A stretch of 64,000 nucleotides of DNA. Source: Planctomycetota bacterium (GTDB lineage Bacteria; Planctomycetota; GCA-002687715). The notes beneath the pieces were generated by a model. That model was given only the letters and a program-made list of their open reading frames with translations, made no database searches and was not told the origin of the DNA. The stretch is taken from positions 43,390 through 107,389 of the forward strand of contig SIAO01000008.1 of the NCBI GenBank assembly GCA_009691765.1, in the 5' to 3' direction. Below are positions 24,153 through 33,785 of the stretch, piece after piece. Numbering within the stretch: the stretch's first letter is position 1; every line of letters starts with the position of its first letter. Position numbers and translations under genes: made by a program.

Positions 24153-26753
24153 ATGACTCCCAGCAAGCCTTTAGTTTTGCCTTTCCGCACCGTTTGCGCG
24201 CTCGTTTTCCTTCTCGGAACAATTGCAGCGCAATCCGACCCAATCCCCTCACCTCGCGAGCACTTTGGCTTCGACCTAGGCAGCGACCGGCGCCTGCTCT
24301 CGTGGGCAGAACTTGCGGGCTACTACCAGCGCTTAGCCGACGCCTCGCCATACCTGCGCTGTGAGACCTTGGGAACCACCACCGAAGGCCGCCCGATGCT
24401 CCTGCTCACGCTGTCTTCGCGCAGTGACCAAGAACTCTCGCGCATCGAGCGCATGCAACGCCGCGTCGCGAGCACGGCTGGCAACCACGGCGCCACCGTC
24501 GTCACGCCAGAGGAACTGAGCACACTTCCTGCCGTGGTCTACATCCAAGGAACTCTGCATAGCGTGGAGATCGCCGCATCGCTGTTGTTCCCTGATCTGC
24601 TTTACCGCTTGGCCACCGGCACCGACGCGTTGGCGCAGCGCATCCGCGACAATGTCGTGCTGCTCGTCGCACCGAGCGCAAACCCCGATGGCATTGATCG
24701 CGTCAACACTTGGTACACGCAGACACTCGGAACACCGTGGGAAGGCACGACGCCGCCAGCGCTCTATCAAACCTACGCAGGCCACGACAACAACCGCGAC
24801 TGGTTCATGCTCAGCTTGCGCGAGACACAATTGGTCTCGAAGTTGCTCTACAAACGCTGGTGCCCAGAAGTTGTCTTGGACATTCATCAGATGGGTTCGA
24901 CAGGTGCGCGCATGTTCGTGCCACCTTGCAGTGACCCGCTCAACGAAAATGTGTCGGCCATGGTCACGCGTCAGATCGATCTCGTCGGCGCGCACATGGC
25001 TTGGGCCTTGCAGCAAGCCGGCTGCTCAGGTGTGGTGCAAGATGTTGTGTACGACAACTACTGGGCCGGTGGTGCGCGCAACACACCTTGCCGCCACAAC
25101 ATGGTGGGCATCATCACCGAAACAGCCAGCGCACGACTTGCGACACCAGCGGTCATTGAACTGAAAGATCTGCGCGGACACGGCGGCGGCTTTCCCGAGT
25201 ATCGACGCCAAGGCAACTTCCCGGATCCATGGCTCGGTGGGACATGGCGCATGAGCGACATCCTGCGCTACGAAACGATCAGCACTCTCGCGATGTTGGA
25301 TGTTGTGTCGCGCTACCACGAGTCGTTCGTGATGGACTTCGCAGCCTTGAACCGTGATGCAGTGCGGCGCGGCAATAACGAAGCACCAGGCGCCTTTCTA
25401 CTGCCAAGCGAAGGAGCCGATCCTCGTGCCCTCGCGCGTCTTGCAAATGTACTGATGGACACCGGCATCGATGTGCATCGCGCAGAACAGCCCTTCATGC
25501 ACGAAGGCAAAAACGTGAGCGCAGGCAGCCTCGTGGTGCGTCTCGCGCAACCATTTCGCGCTCATGCCAAGGACGTTCTCGAAGTGCAGAACTACCCCAA
25601 GGTGCGCTTCACAAAGAACGGCGACGTGATTCGCCCCTATGACAGCGCTGGATGGTGCCTGCCGCTGCAGTTCGGTTTGGAATGTCACACGCTTGAGAAG
25701 GCGCCTGCTGCAGACGCGCCACTGCACCAGCTCAGCGGCCTGCATGTCATCGCAGGAACAACTGCAGGCGTAGGCTCTGGCGCACGCTGGCGCGGCGATT
25801 CCAACGCAGCTTTCGTGTTGGCCAACCGAGTGCGTGCGCGCGGCGCCATGGTGAGGCGCAATGCTGCTGGCGATTTTGTTGCAGACGACATCGAGAACAG
25901 TGTGCTCGCGGCGGACTCCGCAGATCTGGGGCTGCACGTAACGCGAGAAGACGACACAACGCCGAAGCGAGGCCTGACGCGCACGCCGCCACGCACTGCG
26001 ATCTTTCAATCTTGGCCCGCGTCCATGGACGGAGGTTGGACTCGCTTGGTTCTGGAAGAACACGGCTATGCGCCTCGCATGGTCAGCGCTACCGAAATCA
26101 ACGCAGGCGCGTTGCGTCTGAATCAAGGCGCCACCTTGAGCAGCAACATCGACGTGTTGATCTTGCCGGACATCAGCCCAAACACACTTGCCAAAGGACC
26201 AGGCAAGGACCGTCTGCCAGCCGAGTGGCTCGGAGGTCTCGAAGGTGCTGGCGAAGATGAACTATCGAACTTTGTGAAACGGGGAGGGCGCCTTGTGGCC
26301 ATGGGTTCCGCTGTGGAGTGGCTAACCAAAGCACTGAAACTCCCTGTAGAGAATGGCCTCGCCAAGGCGCCACGCGAAGGCAGCGACGCGTTCGTTTGCC
26401 CCGGTTCACTGCTGCGCACAGTTTGGCCCGGTGCAGACCTCGCAACAGCTTCCAAGCCTGAGCATTGGTTGCTCCGCAGCATGCCGAACGCGCCCACGGT
26501 GTATTTCGATGCACCTTTTGCACTGCGCTGCACCAGCGCCGATGACAGCGCCACGCCTCTCTTGAGTTTCACGAAGCAAGATGCACTGCGCTCTGGCTAC
26601 CTCGAAGGCGAAAAGCACCTTGAGGGCCTACACGCACTGGTCGCGTGCCATCATGGCGCCGGAGAAGTCGTGTTGTTCGCGATGCGCCCTCAGCACAGAA
26701 GCCAGATGCTCGGCACCTTCCGCTTGCTCTTCGAAGCCATCGAAGGGCCGTAG
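24153..26753 (+). CDS. Exported M14-family zinc carboxypeptidase-like protein
   Basis: 866 residues with a signal peptide (ALVFLLGTIAAQ). The M14 fold is visible: zinc ligands H136 and E139 (TLHSVEIAA), H245 (LDIHQMG), the NPDG segment near 177, and the general-base glutamate 323 in GIITETASA. After about residue 400 comes a long region with segments such as VLEVQNYPKVRF and a late GATase-like part (VKRGGRLVAMGSAVEWL) that is common in large bacterial M14 homologs. It should remove residues from peptides outside the cytoplasm. It diverges from the thioredoxin-fold gene, with 64 bases between. Confidence 0.88.
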   Translation: MTPSKPLVLPFRTVCALVFLLGTIAAQSDPIPSPREHFGFDLGSDRRLLSWAELAGYYQRLADASPYLRCETLGTTTEGRPMLLLTLSSRSDQELSRIERMQRRVASTAGNHGATVVTPEELSTLPAVVYIQGTLHSVEIAASLLFPDLLYRLATGTDALAQRIRDNVVLLVAPSANPDGIDRVNTWYTQTLGTPWEGTTPPALYQTYAGHDNNRDWFMLSLRETQLVSKLLYKRWCPEVVLDIHQMGSTGARMFVPPCSDPLNENVSAMVTRQIDLVGAHMAWALQQAGCSGVVQDVVYDNYWAGGARNTPCRHNMVGIITETASARLATPAVIELKDLRGHGGGFPEYRRQGNFPDPWLGGTWRMSDILRYETISTLAMLDVVSRYHESFVMDFAALNRDAVRRGNNEAPGAFLLPSEGADPRALARLANVLMDTGIDVHRAEQPFMHEGKNVSAGSLVVRLAQPFRAHAKDVLEVQNYPKVRFTKNGDVIRPYDSAGWCLPLQFGLECHTLEKAPAADAPLHQLSGLHVIAGTTAGVGSGARWRGDSNAAFVLANRVRARGAMVRRNAAGDFVADDIENSVLAADSADLGLHVTREDDTTPKRGLTRTPPRTAIFQSWPASMDGGWTRLVLEEHGYAPRMVSATEINAGALRLNQGATLSSNIDVLILPDISPNTLAKGPGKDRLPAEWLGGLEGAGEDELSNFVKRGGRLVAMGSAVEWLTKALKLPVENGLAKAPREGSDAFVCPGSLLRTVWPGADLATASKPEHWLLRSMPNAPTVYFDAPFALRCTSADDSATPLLSFTKQDALRSGYLEGEKHLEGLHALVACHHGAGEVVLFAMRPQHRSQMLGTFRLLFEAIEGP

Positions 26754-26757
26754 AAGC

Positions 26758-27690
26758 TCACGCCCCTTCTTCGAGACCCAGCAACCCTGCGCCGACACAG
26801 CCTGCGTCATTCTTGAGGCGCGCAAGAACAATCGGTGAAGCACGAATCAGCGGACGCAGTGTCTGGCGACGGAACGCGGCACGCACCGGATCCAGCAGCA
26901 AACGCCCCGCGTTACAGAGTCCACCGCCGATGACGATCACATCCGGCGCTACCAGCACAGCGGCGGTCGCGAGCCCCAGCCCGAGATTCGTTCCAAGTTC
27001 ATTCAGAGCGGCTTTGGCTGCTTTCGCACCAGCGCGAGCGCGCTTCACGATCTCTCGGGGCGACAAGGCTGGATCGCCACCATGCTCTGCGTGCAAGCGC
27101 ACTAACGCTGTGGCCGAGGTGTAGAGCTCGAGGCAGCCAGCACCTGCAAGCCCGTCATGGCGACAAGGCAGGCCGTCCTTCACGAAGACACCGTGACCGA
27201 TTTCACCACCCGTGCCGCATGCCCCGCGCACAACGCGACCATGCACCACGAGTCCCCCGCCCAAGCCCGTACCGACTGTGACCATCAAGACGCAGTTACG
27301 ACCTCGTCCCGCGCCACAGCGTGCCTCTGCGAGTGCTGCAACAGTTGCGTCGTTTTCGGCAGCGGCTGGCACCTGCGCGATGCGACGCAGTTCGTAGGCC
27401 ACTCGGAATCCGCCAATGCCTGGGATTTGCGGCGGCACCACGGTGATGCGGCCCTCGCGCCCCTGCACTGCTCCTGGCAACCCCATACCAATGGCCACGA
27501 CCTTCGCGCGCCGACGCTTAGCAGCCGCTTGTGCGGCCAACACAGCCGCAACAAGACAGACTCGGAGACCGCGCGTGCCTTTGTTGGCGACGGTTGGCAC
27601 CGAGCCAGTTTCTAGCGCACGCCCACTCCGTGTCACGAGAGCGAACTTGAGATCCGTGCCGCCGAGATCAAGACCAATACCAACATCCAT
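26758..27690 (-). CDS. ROK-family sugar kinase (glucokinase-like)
   Basis: 310 residues from the ATG at 27690, chosen for its AGGAG ribosome binding site; the frame is open upstream for 78 codons over sequence that belongs to the divergent promoter and gene. The ATP site is GLDLGGTDLKFAL near the N-terminus. The sugar site includes ENDATVAALAE and GTGLGGGLVVHGRV, and CGTGGEIGHGVF follows. The ROK zinc signature is altered: instead of CxCGxxGCxE it reads PCRHDGLAGAGCLELY, so the second cysteine is a histidine and there is an extra residue or two. Glucose is the likeliest substrate but other hexoses or N-acetylated sugars fit the family. Confidence 0.87.
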   Translation of the reverse strand: MDVGIGLDLGGTDLKFALVTRSGRALETGSVPTVANKGTRGLRVCLVAAVLAAQAAAKRRRAKVVAIGMGLPGAVQGREGRITVVPPQIPGIGGFRVAYELRRIAQVPAAAENDATVAALAEARCGAGRGRNCVLMVTVGTGLGGGLVVHGRVVRGACGTGGEIGHGVFVKDGLPCRHDGLAGAGCLELYTSATALVRLHAEHGGDPALSPREIVKRARAGAKAAKAALNELGTNLGLGLATAAVLVAPDVIVIGGGLCNAGRLLLDPVRAAFRRQTLRPLIRASPIVLARLKNDAGCVGAGLLGLEEGA

Positions 27691-27788
27691 GAACGACTCC
27701 TGCCCCCAAGCAGAACCGATGGAGCCCTTGGCGCCAAGGGCCTGCCCGCAAGACTTGAGCTTGCGTATCCTCACGGCGGGAGCTCCGC

Positions 27789-29171
27789 ATGCACCGTTCA
27801 TTCCTACTCTTCGCTTTGTTGTTGGCCGCATGTGCTCAGACCGGCCATGAATCCGCGCCCACAATATTGCCTCTTCACAGGCCCACGAGCGCTCCGAACG
27901 AGCCTCCCCTTGCGCCCGTAACAATGGACGCTGCGCCTTTGGAATCGCTCAGTTTGGAACATGCGCGCTCTCTCGCGCTGCAACGCAGTCCCACCGCAAT
28001 CGCCGCAGACGCCGTGCTCCTGCGAGCACGAGCCCGCATCGATGATGCCCGCGTCGCGTTCAACCCAACTCTCAGTCTCGGCACTACAGGCACGTTGAAT
28101 GACCGAGCCGCCAGCTTCAACATACCGGGGGTGGGGTCCATCACGACCAGTCCGCAATGGCAGCAAGTTTGGACCGCAAGCAGCCGCATTTCGCTTTTCG
28201 ATTTCGGGCGCGACCGCGCTGCGCTTGAAGCGGCGGAGATTGAAGCTGGCGCAGCAGCCATGGACGGCAACAGCGCACGCCAGCGTTTGCTGCATGATGT
28301 GACGCTCGCATGGCACCGCGTGCACACGGCTGCAGGCAATTTGAAGGTCAGTGAAGAAACGCTGCTGCTGGCAGAAAAGCAAGTTCTAGACGCGCAGTCG
28401 CTCGTCGAAGCGGGCAAACGCACTCGGGACACGCTGTTGACTGCAGCCGTGGACCTGCTCGGACGCAGGCAAGACCTGCTGGTGACGCAGAACGCCAAAG
28501 TGCAGTCTGTGCGTGTGCTGAACATTCTTCTTTGCCGTGCGCTGGAAGCAGAAACAACACTGGCACCCGCTTCGGAAACAGCAGTCACAACACCCCCACT
28601 TTCCGCACTGATGGAAAGCGCCCGCGCTCATAATCCTGCACTCTTGGCTCTGCGCGCACGACGCGATGCGCTGAGCCACTCGCGCACTTCAAACGAACAG
28701 AGCGCGTGGCCGGAGCTCGCCCTCAACGTCAATGGCACACGCGATAGCAGCGCGACTTTCGGGTCCCCCGCACAGTCAGCACAAGCTGTCTTCTCTCTCA
28801 ACTGGCTGGCTGTTGACGGAGGGCACCGCGCCGCACGTGGCGCCGGATTGAGCGCTGAACTCATGGAACTGCGCGCACAGGAGCTGAAGCTGATCCAGCA
28901 AATCGACACCGATCTTTCGCGTGCAGTGCTCGACCTCGCCGAGGCGCATTCCGCCGTCGAGCTTGCGCAGCAAAGTGTGCTCGCAGCCACCGAAAACTAT
29001 CGCATCGTCAACGAGCGCGCCGCGGCGGGCACGCTCAGCGCCAGAGAAGTGTTGGAGGCGCGCCGCACCCTTGCGACCTCACGCTACGCAGGCACAGAAG
29101 CTCTGTTTCGTCGACACACAGCACTGGCGTGGATAGAAAACCTCACAGGGTCGGCGCAGACCGGGAACTAA
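27789..29171 (+). CDS. TolC-like outer membrane efflux lipoprotein
   Basis: 460 residues. A lipoprotein signal ends in a lipobox (LLLAACAQ). The mature part has the two-fold repeat of outer membrane efflux proteins: long helices with LEHARSLALQRSPTAIAADA early and LTAAVDLLGRRQDLLVTQNA, then the second repeat from SALMESARAHNPALLALRAR to VNERAAAGTLSAREVLEARR. It would form a trimeric channel across the outer membrane. No periplasmic adaptor or inner-membrane pump gene is adjacent, so its partner is elsewhere. Its end overlaps the convergent glycosyltransferase gene by 29 bases. Confidence 0.88.
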   Translation: MHRSFLLFALLLAACAQTGHESAPTILPLHRPTSAPNEPPLAPVTMDAAPLESLSLEHARSLALQRSPTAIAADAVLLRARARIDDARVAFNPTLSLGTTGTLNDRAASFNIPGVGSITTSPQWQQVWTASSRISLFDFGRDRAALEAAEIEAGAAAMDGNSARQRLLHDVTLAWHRVHTAAGNLKVSEETLLLAEKQVLDAQSLVEAGKRTRDTLLTAAVDLLGRRQDLLVTQNAKVQSVRVLNILLCRALEAETTLAPASETAVTTPPLSALMESARAHNPALLALRARRDALSHSRTSNEQSAWPELALNVNGTRDSSATFGSPAQSAQAVFSLNWLAVDGGHRAARGAGLSAELMELRAQELKLIQQIDTDLSRAVLDLAEAHSAVELAQQSVLAATENYRIVNERAAAGTLSAREVLEARRTLATSRYAGTEALFRRHTALAWIENLTGSAQTGN

Positions 29172-30270
29172 GCACGCTGCGGTAGAGCTCGGCGTGCGAA
29201 CGCGCGCTGGCTTCCCAAGAATACTCCTGCGAACGGCGCACGGCGCGCGCACACAACTGCGCTTTCAATGCGCTGTCGCGCAAGAGATGTTGCAGCACGT
29301 GCGCAAGATCATGTGCGTCACCGGTGCGGAACGACTGCGCCGCGTTGCCGCACACTTCCGTGAGCGCCGCGTCTTCGCTGATCACAAGCGGCCTACCGGA
29401 TGCCATCGCTTCGAGTGCCGGCAGCCCAAATCCCTCGAGGCGCGACGGCACGACCACCGCTTCAGCTTCGCGGTACAGATCCGGCAAGTCCTCGCGCGCC
29501 ACATATCCAGGCAGAATCAACAGCCGATCGTCTATCCCCGCTGCTCGCAACGGTGCGCGGACGTCCGCTTCGTCCATGAGAGCTTTGCCACACATGACGA
29601 GGTGCATGGGCGGATGCCCCGAGCGCATCAAGCGCGCGAACGCCTCCACCAACACCAGAGGGTCTTTGCGCTGCCGCAACGTGCCAACCCACAAGAGGAA
29701 TGGGCCCGGCGGAATGCCGTAACGATCGCGCCGCAGTGGCAGGCCAAAGGGACGAAAATCCGGATCCACGCCATGAGCGATCGCTGTGACGCGCGCTTCC
29801 ACAGCGGGTTCAGCAGCGATGAGCGCGAGTCGCGTGGCCTCGCTCGGCACGACAATGTGATGCGCGGCACGTAGCGCGTGGAGCAAACGCAAACGGTTGC
29901 GAGAGAGACGGCCAGCATGCCCGGCCTCTCCGTAGCGCGGCACGTCGTGAATCGTAGCGATACGCATGGCGCTCGTACGGAAAGGCAAGGCCGCTACAGG
30001 TGCATGAAGCAACTGCACGCCGAGACGGCGCATAGCGCGAGGCATCGCGCCTTCACGCCAAATGGCGCGCGGCAGCAACGAGGGAACTTCCACGACGCGA
30101 ACTTGCATGCTCGCGGCCGGTGCTGGCCGCCCAGGGCGAATGAGCACCACGAACTCGAGGTCGGGCGCCACCAGTGGAAGTTGCTCCACAAGGCGTCGGG
30201 CATAACGCTCAACGCCGGTTTCAGGCTGGACTTCAAGGCACGATAGATCCAGTCCCACAGTCGGCTTCAT
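29143..30270 (-). CDS. Family 4 (GT-B) glycosyltransferase
   Basis: 375 residues. The N-terminal domain opens with VGLDLSCLEVQPETGVERYA, a pattern common in GT4 mannosyl- or rhamnosyltransferases. The C-terminal donor-binding domain has LLWVGTLRQRKDPLVLVEAF, ILPGYVAREDLPDLYREAEA and the E-x7-E motif VVPSRLEGFGLPALEAMASG. It probably adds a sugar from a nucleotide donor during surface polysaccharide assembly at the cytoplasmic side of the membrane. It begins inside the stop of the HAD phosphatase gene (ATGA), so the pair is coupled. Confidence 0.9.
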   Translation of the reverse strand: MKPTVGLDLSCLEVQPETGVERYARRLVEQLPLVAPDLEFVVLIRPGRPAPAASMQVRVVEVPSLLPRAIWREGAMPRAMRRLGVQLLHAPVAALPFRTSAMRIATIHDVPRYGEAGHAGRLSRNRLRLLHALRAAHHIVVPSEATRLALIAAEPAVEARVTAIAHGVDPDFRPFGLPLRRDRYGIPPGPFLLWVGTLRQRKDPLVLVEAFARLMRSGHPPMHLVMCGKALMDEADVRAPLRAAGIDDRLLILPGYVAREDLPDLYREAEAVVVPSRLEGFGLPALEAMASGRPLVISEDAALTEVCGNAAQSFRTGDAHDLAHVLQHLLRDSALKAQLCARAVRRSQEYSWEASARSHAELYRSVLSSRSAPTL

Positions 30271-30941
30271 CCGAGCACCTCCACCACAAATCGTTCCACA
30301 GGCACATCAGGAGCATACAGATGATGCGCGCCGAGACGCACCAACTCGGCGGTAGCGTCCGCGGCACCGATGCCCACAGCGATAATGCCGTTGTCTCGTG
30401 CTGCGAGAATATCGCTCGCGGCGTCACCGACATGACAGATACGACTGCGCGGAAACGACTGTCCACGCAGTTGCTCGGCACGACCAATGGCGCGACGTAC
30501 CAATTCAGCGCGGTCGTGGCTCTCGCAACCGAAAGCGCCACAATGAAAATGCTCGTTCAGGCCCGAAGGAGCGAGCTTGAGAGTGGCCGCACGACGCACG
30601 TTGCCTGTCACCAAACCGAGCGTGACGTGGGCCATGCCACTCAACCGCCGGATGAGCTGCACCATGGCCGGTTCGGCGCTGTCTCCACGCTGCTGCACTT
30701 CGCGCTCGAGGTGCACGAGATAGCGCTCCTCGACTTGATGGATTTCGTCATCGCTGCGGCCCACGACGGCCAATCCCTCGCGAAAAATGTCGCGATCGGT
30801 GCGTCCTGTGAAGCTGATACCGTCGAAAGCCTCCGGCCGCGCATACAGCTCAGAAAAAGTGTGCGCAAGGGAGCGGCGCCCGAGGCCGCTGGGCCGCAAC
30901 AGCGTGCCATCAATGTCAAAGAGCGCGAGAAACGGCTGCAT
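30267..30941 (-). CDS. HAD-superfamily phosphatase (phosphoglycolate phosphatase-like)
   Basis: 224 residues. HAD motif I is LFDIDGTLL at the N-terminus, motif II LGLVTGN in the middle, and motif IV ICHVGDAASDILAARDNG; the cap domain between motifs I and II contains FTGRTDRDIFREGL. The family hydrolyses small phosphorylated metabolites; the pattern is near phosphoglycolate phosphatase, but a sugar-phosphate substrate would match its coupling (4-base overlap) to a glycosyltransferase gene. Confidence 0.87.
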   Translation of the reverse strand: MQPFLALFDIDGTLLRPSGLGRRSLAHTFSELYARPEAFDGISFTGRTDRDIFREGLAVVGRSDDEIHQVEERYLVHLEREVQQRGDSAEPAMVQLIRRLSGMAHVTLGLVTGNVRRAATLKLAPSGLNEHFHCGAFGCESHDRAELVRRAIGRAEQLRGQSFPRSRICHVGDAASDILAARDNGIIAVGIGAADATAELVRLGAHHLYAPDVPVERFVVEVLG

Positions 30942-31027
30942 CGCGGCGCGATGCTAACGCTTGGGCTGAGTCTCGGAACAGGTGCCCCTTTGATGTGCCG
31001 CTGTGCGTAGAATCTGAACCGCAACCC

Positions 31028-33367
31028 ATGCGCATTCTGCTCACTGGCGCCACCGGCTATCTCGGCAAACACTTGCTCGCCCGCTTCCTTGCGGACGGGC
31101 ACAGCGTCACGCTATTGGTGCGACAAGCCGCGCGCCTACCGACCGATCTGAACGGCCATGTCGAAACCATCGCCGCGGATCTGATGGATCCTGTCCCAGC
31201 TGCTGCGTTGAAGGGCGTGCATGCAGATGTGTTGGTCCACGCCGCTGCGGAGATTCACCCTGAGACTGGGGCCGCGCGCCTCATGGCGGTAAACCGCGAC
31301 GGCACCATTCATGCCATCAAAGCAGCGGCGCGCACAGGCACGAAACGCGTAGTGCTGATTTCTTCTTTGGAAGCCGCTGGTCCGCACTTGTGGTCGGATG
31401 GCGAAGTGTTCGAAGACGCAATGCCCGCACCCACGACCGAGTACGGACGCTCGAAGCTGGCTGGAGAAGCGGCGGCCGCCGACCTGACAAGATTGCTCGG
31501 TTTGGAATTGGTGGTGCTGCGCCCTGGAAATATTTACGGCGAAGGCGTCGCGGGCATCGCCAGCACCATTGTTGCAGCCTATGGTGACGATCACGAACAG
31601 CTCCGACGCGAGTGGGCCAATCATCGGTTCCAACCAGTGCACATCAGCGATGTGGTTCAAGCGTGCGTGCTCGCGATGCAGCATGGTGACGGTGTCATCA
31701 ACATCACCGACGGACACCGGCCCAATGTTGGCGACCTCGTCGAGGATGCGCTCGAAGTTGCCTCGTGGCGCTCCTTGCGTCCTCCGCCACTGCTGCGACC
31801 CCACAACGTCACGCCATCACCCGAACGCATCCACTACCGCTATCGGCTGGACCGCGCTTGGAACGTGCTTGGGTTCGTGCCGCGCTATTCGTTTCGTACC
31901 GGGCTCTTGGATCTCGTGGATCAACTTGGTTTCGGTTTGCCGCGCCTGAATGTGTCAACGACGAGTGGAAAACTGTTCACACTGTTGCTGAACACTCCCA
32001 CCGAGCATATTCACCTCAATCGCGACATGGGCGGCGGCATGGGCTTCGTGCACGACAACGCCGATCGCTTCCCACCATTGGATCTGCTGTACTTGGGAAC
32101 TAGTCTCAAGCGCAAAGGTTGGCCCGTCGTGATCGTGGATGGCGGCATCAACCCACTCCTGCCCACGAATGTGTTCCACCTCATCAACAAGGAAGGCATT
32201 CGCGCTGTCATCGCCGAAGTGAACTTGCCCACCTTTGAGCTCGACTTGCTGTTCTTGAAAGAACTCAAGCGCTTCACTCATGCGCGCATCGTCGCCAAGA
32301 CAGCTCTGACGGAGCTCCACTTCCACGAACGCCTACTGCGTGAAGGCGAAGTTGATTTCGTGCTCACAGGCGAATGTGATCTGACGATTGATCAGGTTTT
32401 GCTCGGGCTCGATGAACGCGGCACGGTGCGCCTCAAGGCTGGCAAGGTGCACAGTGTGCCCGAGGACAAGCTCGTCGATCTCTCTTTGCTTCCGCTTCCA
32501 GACCGCGGTCTGCTTGCTCACACGCCCTACACCTACAGTTTGCTTCCAACAGGCTTCGCCACAGTTCAATCCAGTCGTGGTTGCCCGTACTCCTGCGGTT
32601 TCTATTGCCCCTACCCACTCACGCAGGGAAAAACTTGGAGAGCACGCCCGGCCGCGCATGTGGTGGATGAACTGGAAGATTGTGTCGCCCGCGGTTTGCG
32701 CAGCGTGCTGTTCCGCGATGCCACTTTCACGTTGGACAAGGCGCGCGTGCACGAGATCTGTCGCCTCATCGCGGAGCGCAATCTCAAACTCGATTGGTGG
32801 TGCGAGACTCGCATCAACTGTCTGGACAAGGCGCTGCTGCAAGTCATGGCAGCGGCGGGTTGCCGGGGCATTAACTTCGGCATTGAAAGCGGCGACGACG
32901 AAGTGCTGGCCAAGGGCGCAAAGCAAGGCGTGGATGTGAAGCGCATCCGGCGCGTCCTGCTTGAAACTGAAGCGGTCGGCATCCACTCGCACTTGCTGGT
33001 GGTCGTCGGCCTGCCTGAAGAAACTCGCGCCACTATCGCGCATACCTACGATCTGTTCGCTGAGCTCCCCGCCCGCACTCTCGGTGTCACTGGCATCACT
33101 CCCTTCCCTGGAACAGCATTGTGGAAGACCGCCGTTGAACGCGGCTGGGTGCTGGACCTGAATTGGGAACACTACGGTGGCAATCACACGGTGATGCGCA
33201 CTGAAAACCTGTCGCCCGCAGACATCCGCTTCGCCGGCCAAATGCTCTTTGACGGCTTTCACCTCACGAGGCCAAACAGTGGCGCTGACGCCGCGACACG
33301 CAAAGCCCATCGCGAGAAACTCGCAGAATGGGTGACGCACGGGCTCGCCGCCGACGCTCCTGTCTGA
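31028..33367 (+). CDS. Fusion of SDR epimerase/dehydratase and B12-binding radical SAM protein
   Basis: 779 residues from the ATG at 31028, chosen because it begins the nucleotide-binding fold directly (MRILLTGATGYLGKH). Residues 1-290 are an extended SDR with TGATGYLG and the YxxxK pair Y139/K143. Residues 310-480 resemble the B12-binding domain of radical SAM proteins, without a DxHxxG histidine. Residues 505-770 are a radical SAM domain with three cysteines C519, C523 and C527, i.e. CX3CX3C rather than CX3CX2C. Later ITPFPGTALWKTAVERGWVL is typical of class B radical SAM enzymes. The fusion suggests coupled redox chemistry on one substrate, perhaps a sugar or lipid headgroup. No obvious ribosome binding site is present. 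Confidence 0.85.
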   Translation: MRILLTGATGYLGKHLLARFLADGHSVTLLVRQAARLPTDLNGHVETIAADLMDPVPAAALKGVHADVLVHAAAEIHPETGAARLMAVNRDGTIHAIKAAARTGTKRVVLISSLEAAGPHLWSDGEVFEDAMPAPTTEYGRSKLAGEAAAADLTRLLGLELVVLRPGNIYGEGVAGIASTIVAAYGDDHEQLRREWANHRFQPVHISDVVQACVLAMQHGDGVINITDGHRPNVGDLVEDALEVASWRSLRPPPLLRPHNVTPSPERIHYRYRLDRAWNVLGFVPRYSFRTGLLDLVDQLGFGLPRLNVSTTSGKLFTLLLNTPTEHIHLNRDMGGGMGFVHDNADRFPPLDLLYLGTSLKRKGWPVVIVDGGINPLLPTNVFHLINKEGIRAVIAEVNLPTFELDLLFLKELKRFTHARIVAKTALTELHFHERLLREGEVDFVLTGECDLTIDQVLLGLDERGTVRLKAGKVHSVPEDKLVDLSLLPLPDRGLLAHTPYTYSLLPTGFATVQSSRGCPYSCGFYCPYPLTQGKTWRARPAAHVVDELEDCVARGLRSVLFRDATFTLDKARVHEICRLIAERNLKLDWWCETRINCLDKALLQVMAAAGCRGINFGIESGDDEVLAKGAKQGVDVKRIRRVLLETEAVGIHSHLLVVVGLPEETRATIAHTYDLFAELPARTLGVTGITPFPGTALWKTAVERGWVLDLNWEHYGGNHTVMRTENLSPADIRFAGQMLFDGFHLTRPNSGADAATRKAHREKLAEWVTHGLAADAPV

Positions 33368-33398
33368 AGCGATTTCAGTCGGAAGACCTGCGCGGCCG

Positions 33399-33785
33399 AT
33401 GAGCTTTGTGGAGTTCGCTCAAGTGCCCCTCAATCCTTCATCCCTCGAAGTGCTCTCCGCACGCCGCCACCAGAGGCACAACTGCGACATACCGGTTTCA
33501 TGGCAACTGCCGGGCCGCAAACTCACCGGACACTCGCGTCTGCTCAATCTCGGGCTTGGCGGTGCATGCCTTGAACTGCCATTCGCGATCACTGGCCCTG
33601 AGCCCCTCGAACTTTGTTTCACGCTCGATGATGGAGCAACCATCACACTGAACAGCCGCATCATCTGGTCCAGCGGCGATGAGGATGTGCTGCCACGCCG
33701 CACTGGCGTTCAGTTTCAGAGCATGAGCGACGATGCGCGGCGAAGTCTCGACGCCTTCCTGCAGCGCGTTGCACACAAAGCCTGA
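33399..33785 (+). CDS. PilZ-domain protein (c-di-GMP receptor type)
   Basis: 128 residues. The PilZ signature is the RxxxR motif (RRHQRHNC, near residue 22) followed by NLGLGGACLEL, where the usual D/NxSxxG has Gly instead of Ser. The rest is a single beta-barrel (LNSRIIWSSGDEDV, RRTGVQFQSMSDD). It probably binds cyclic di-GMP and controls a partner protein; weaker binding is possible because of the Ser change. It starts 31 bases after the SDR-radical SAM gene on the same strand and may be co-transcribed. Confidence 0.8.
   Translation: MSFVEFAQVPLNPSSLEVLSARRHQRHNCDIPVSWQLPGRKLTGHSRLLNLGLGGACLELPFAITGPEPLELCFTLDDGATITLNSRIIWSSGDEDVLPRRTGVQFQSMSDDARRSLDAFLQRVAHKA

Noticed and set aside
23924..24351. 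Minus-strand open frame overlapping the tandem-UGA region and the M14 gene start
   Set aside because: It is in another frame, covers the M14 peptidase start in antisense and gives Arg/Ser/Cys-rich sequence without a domain; the signal peptide frame from 24088 is clearly better.
32333..33340. 335-codon minus-strand open frame
   Set aside because: Shadow of the radical SAM half of the SDR fusion gene.
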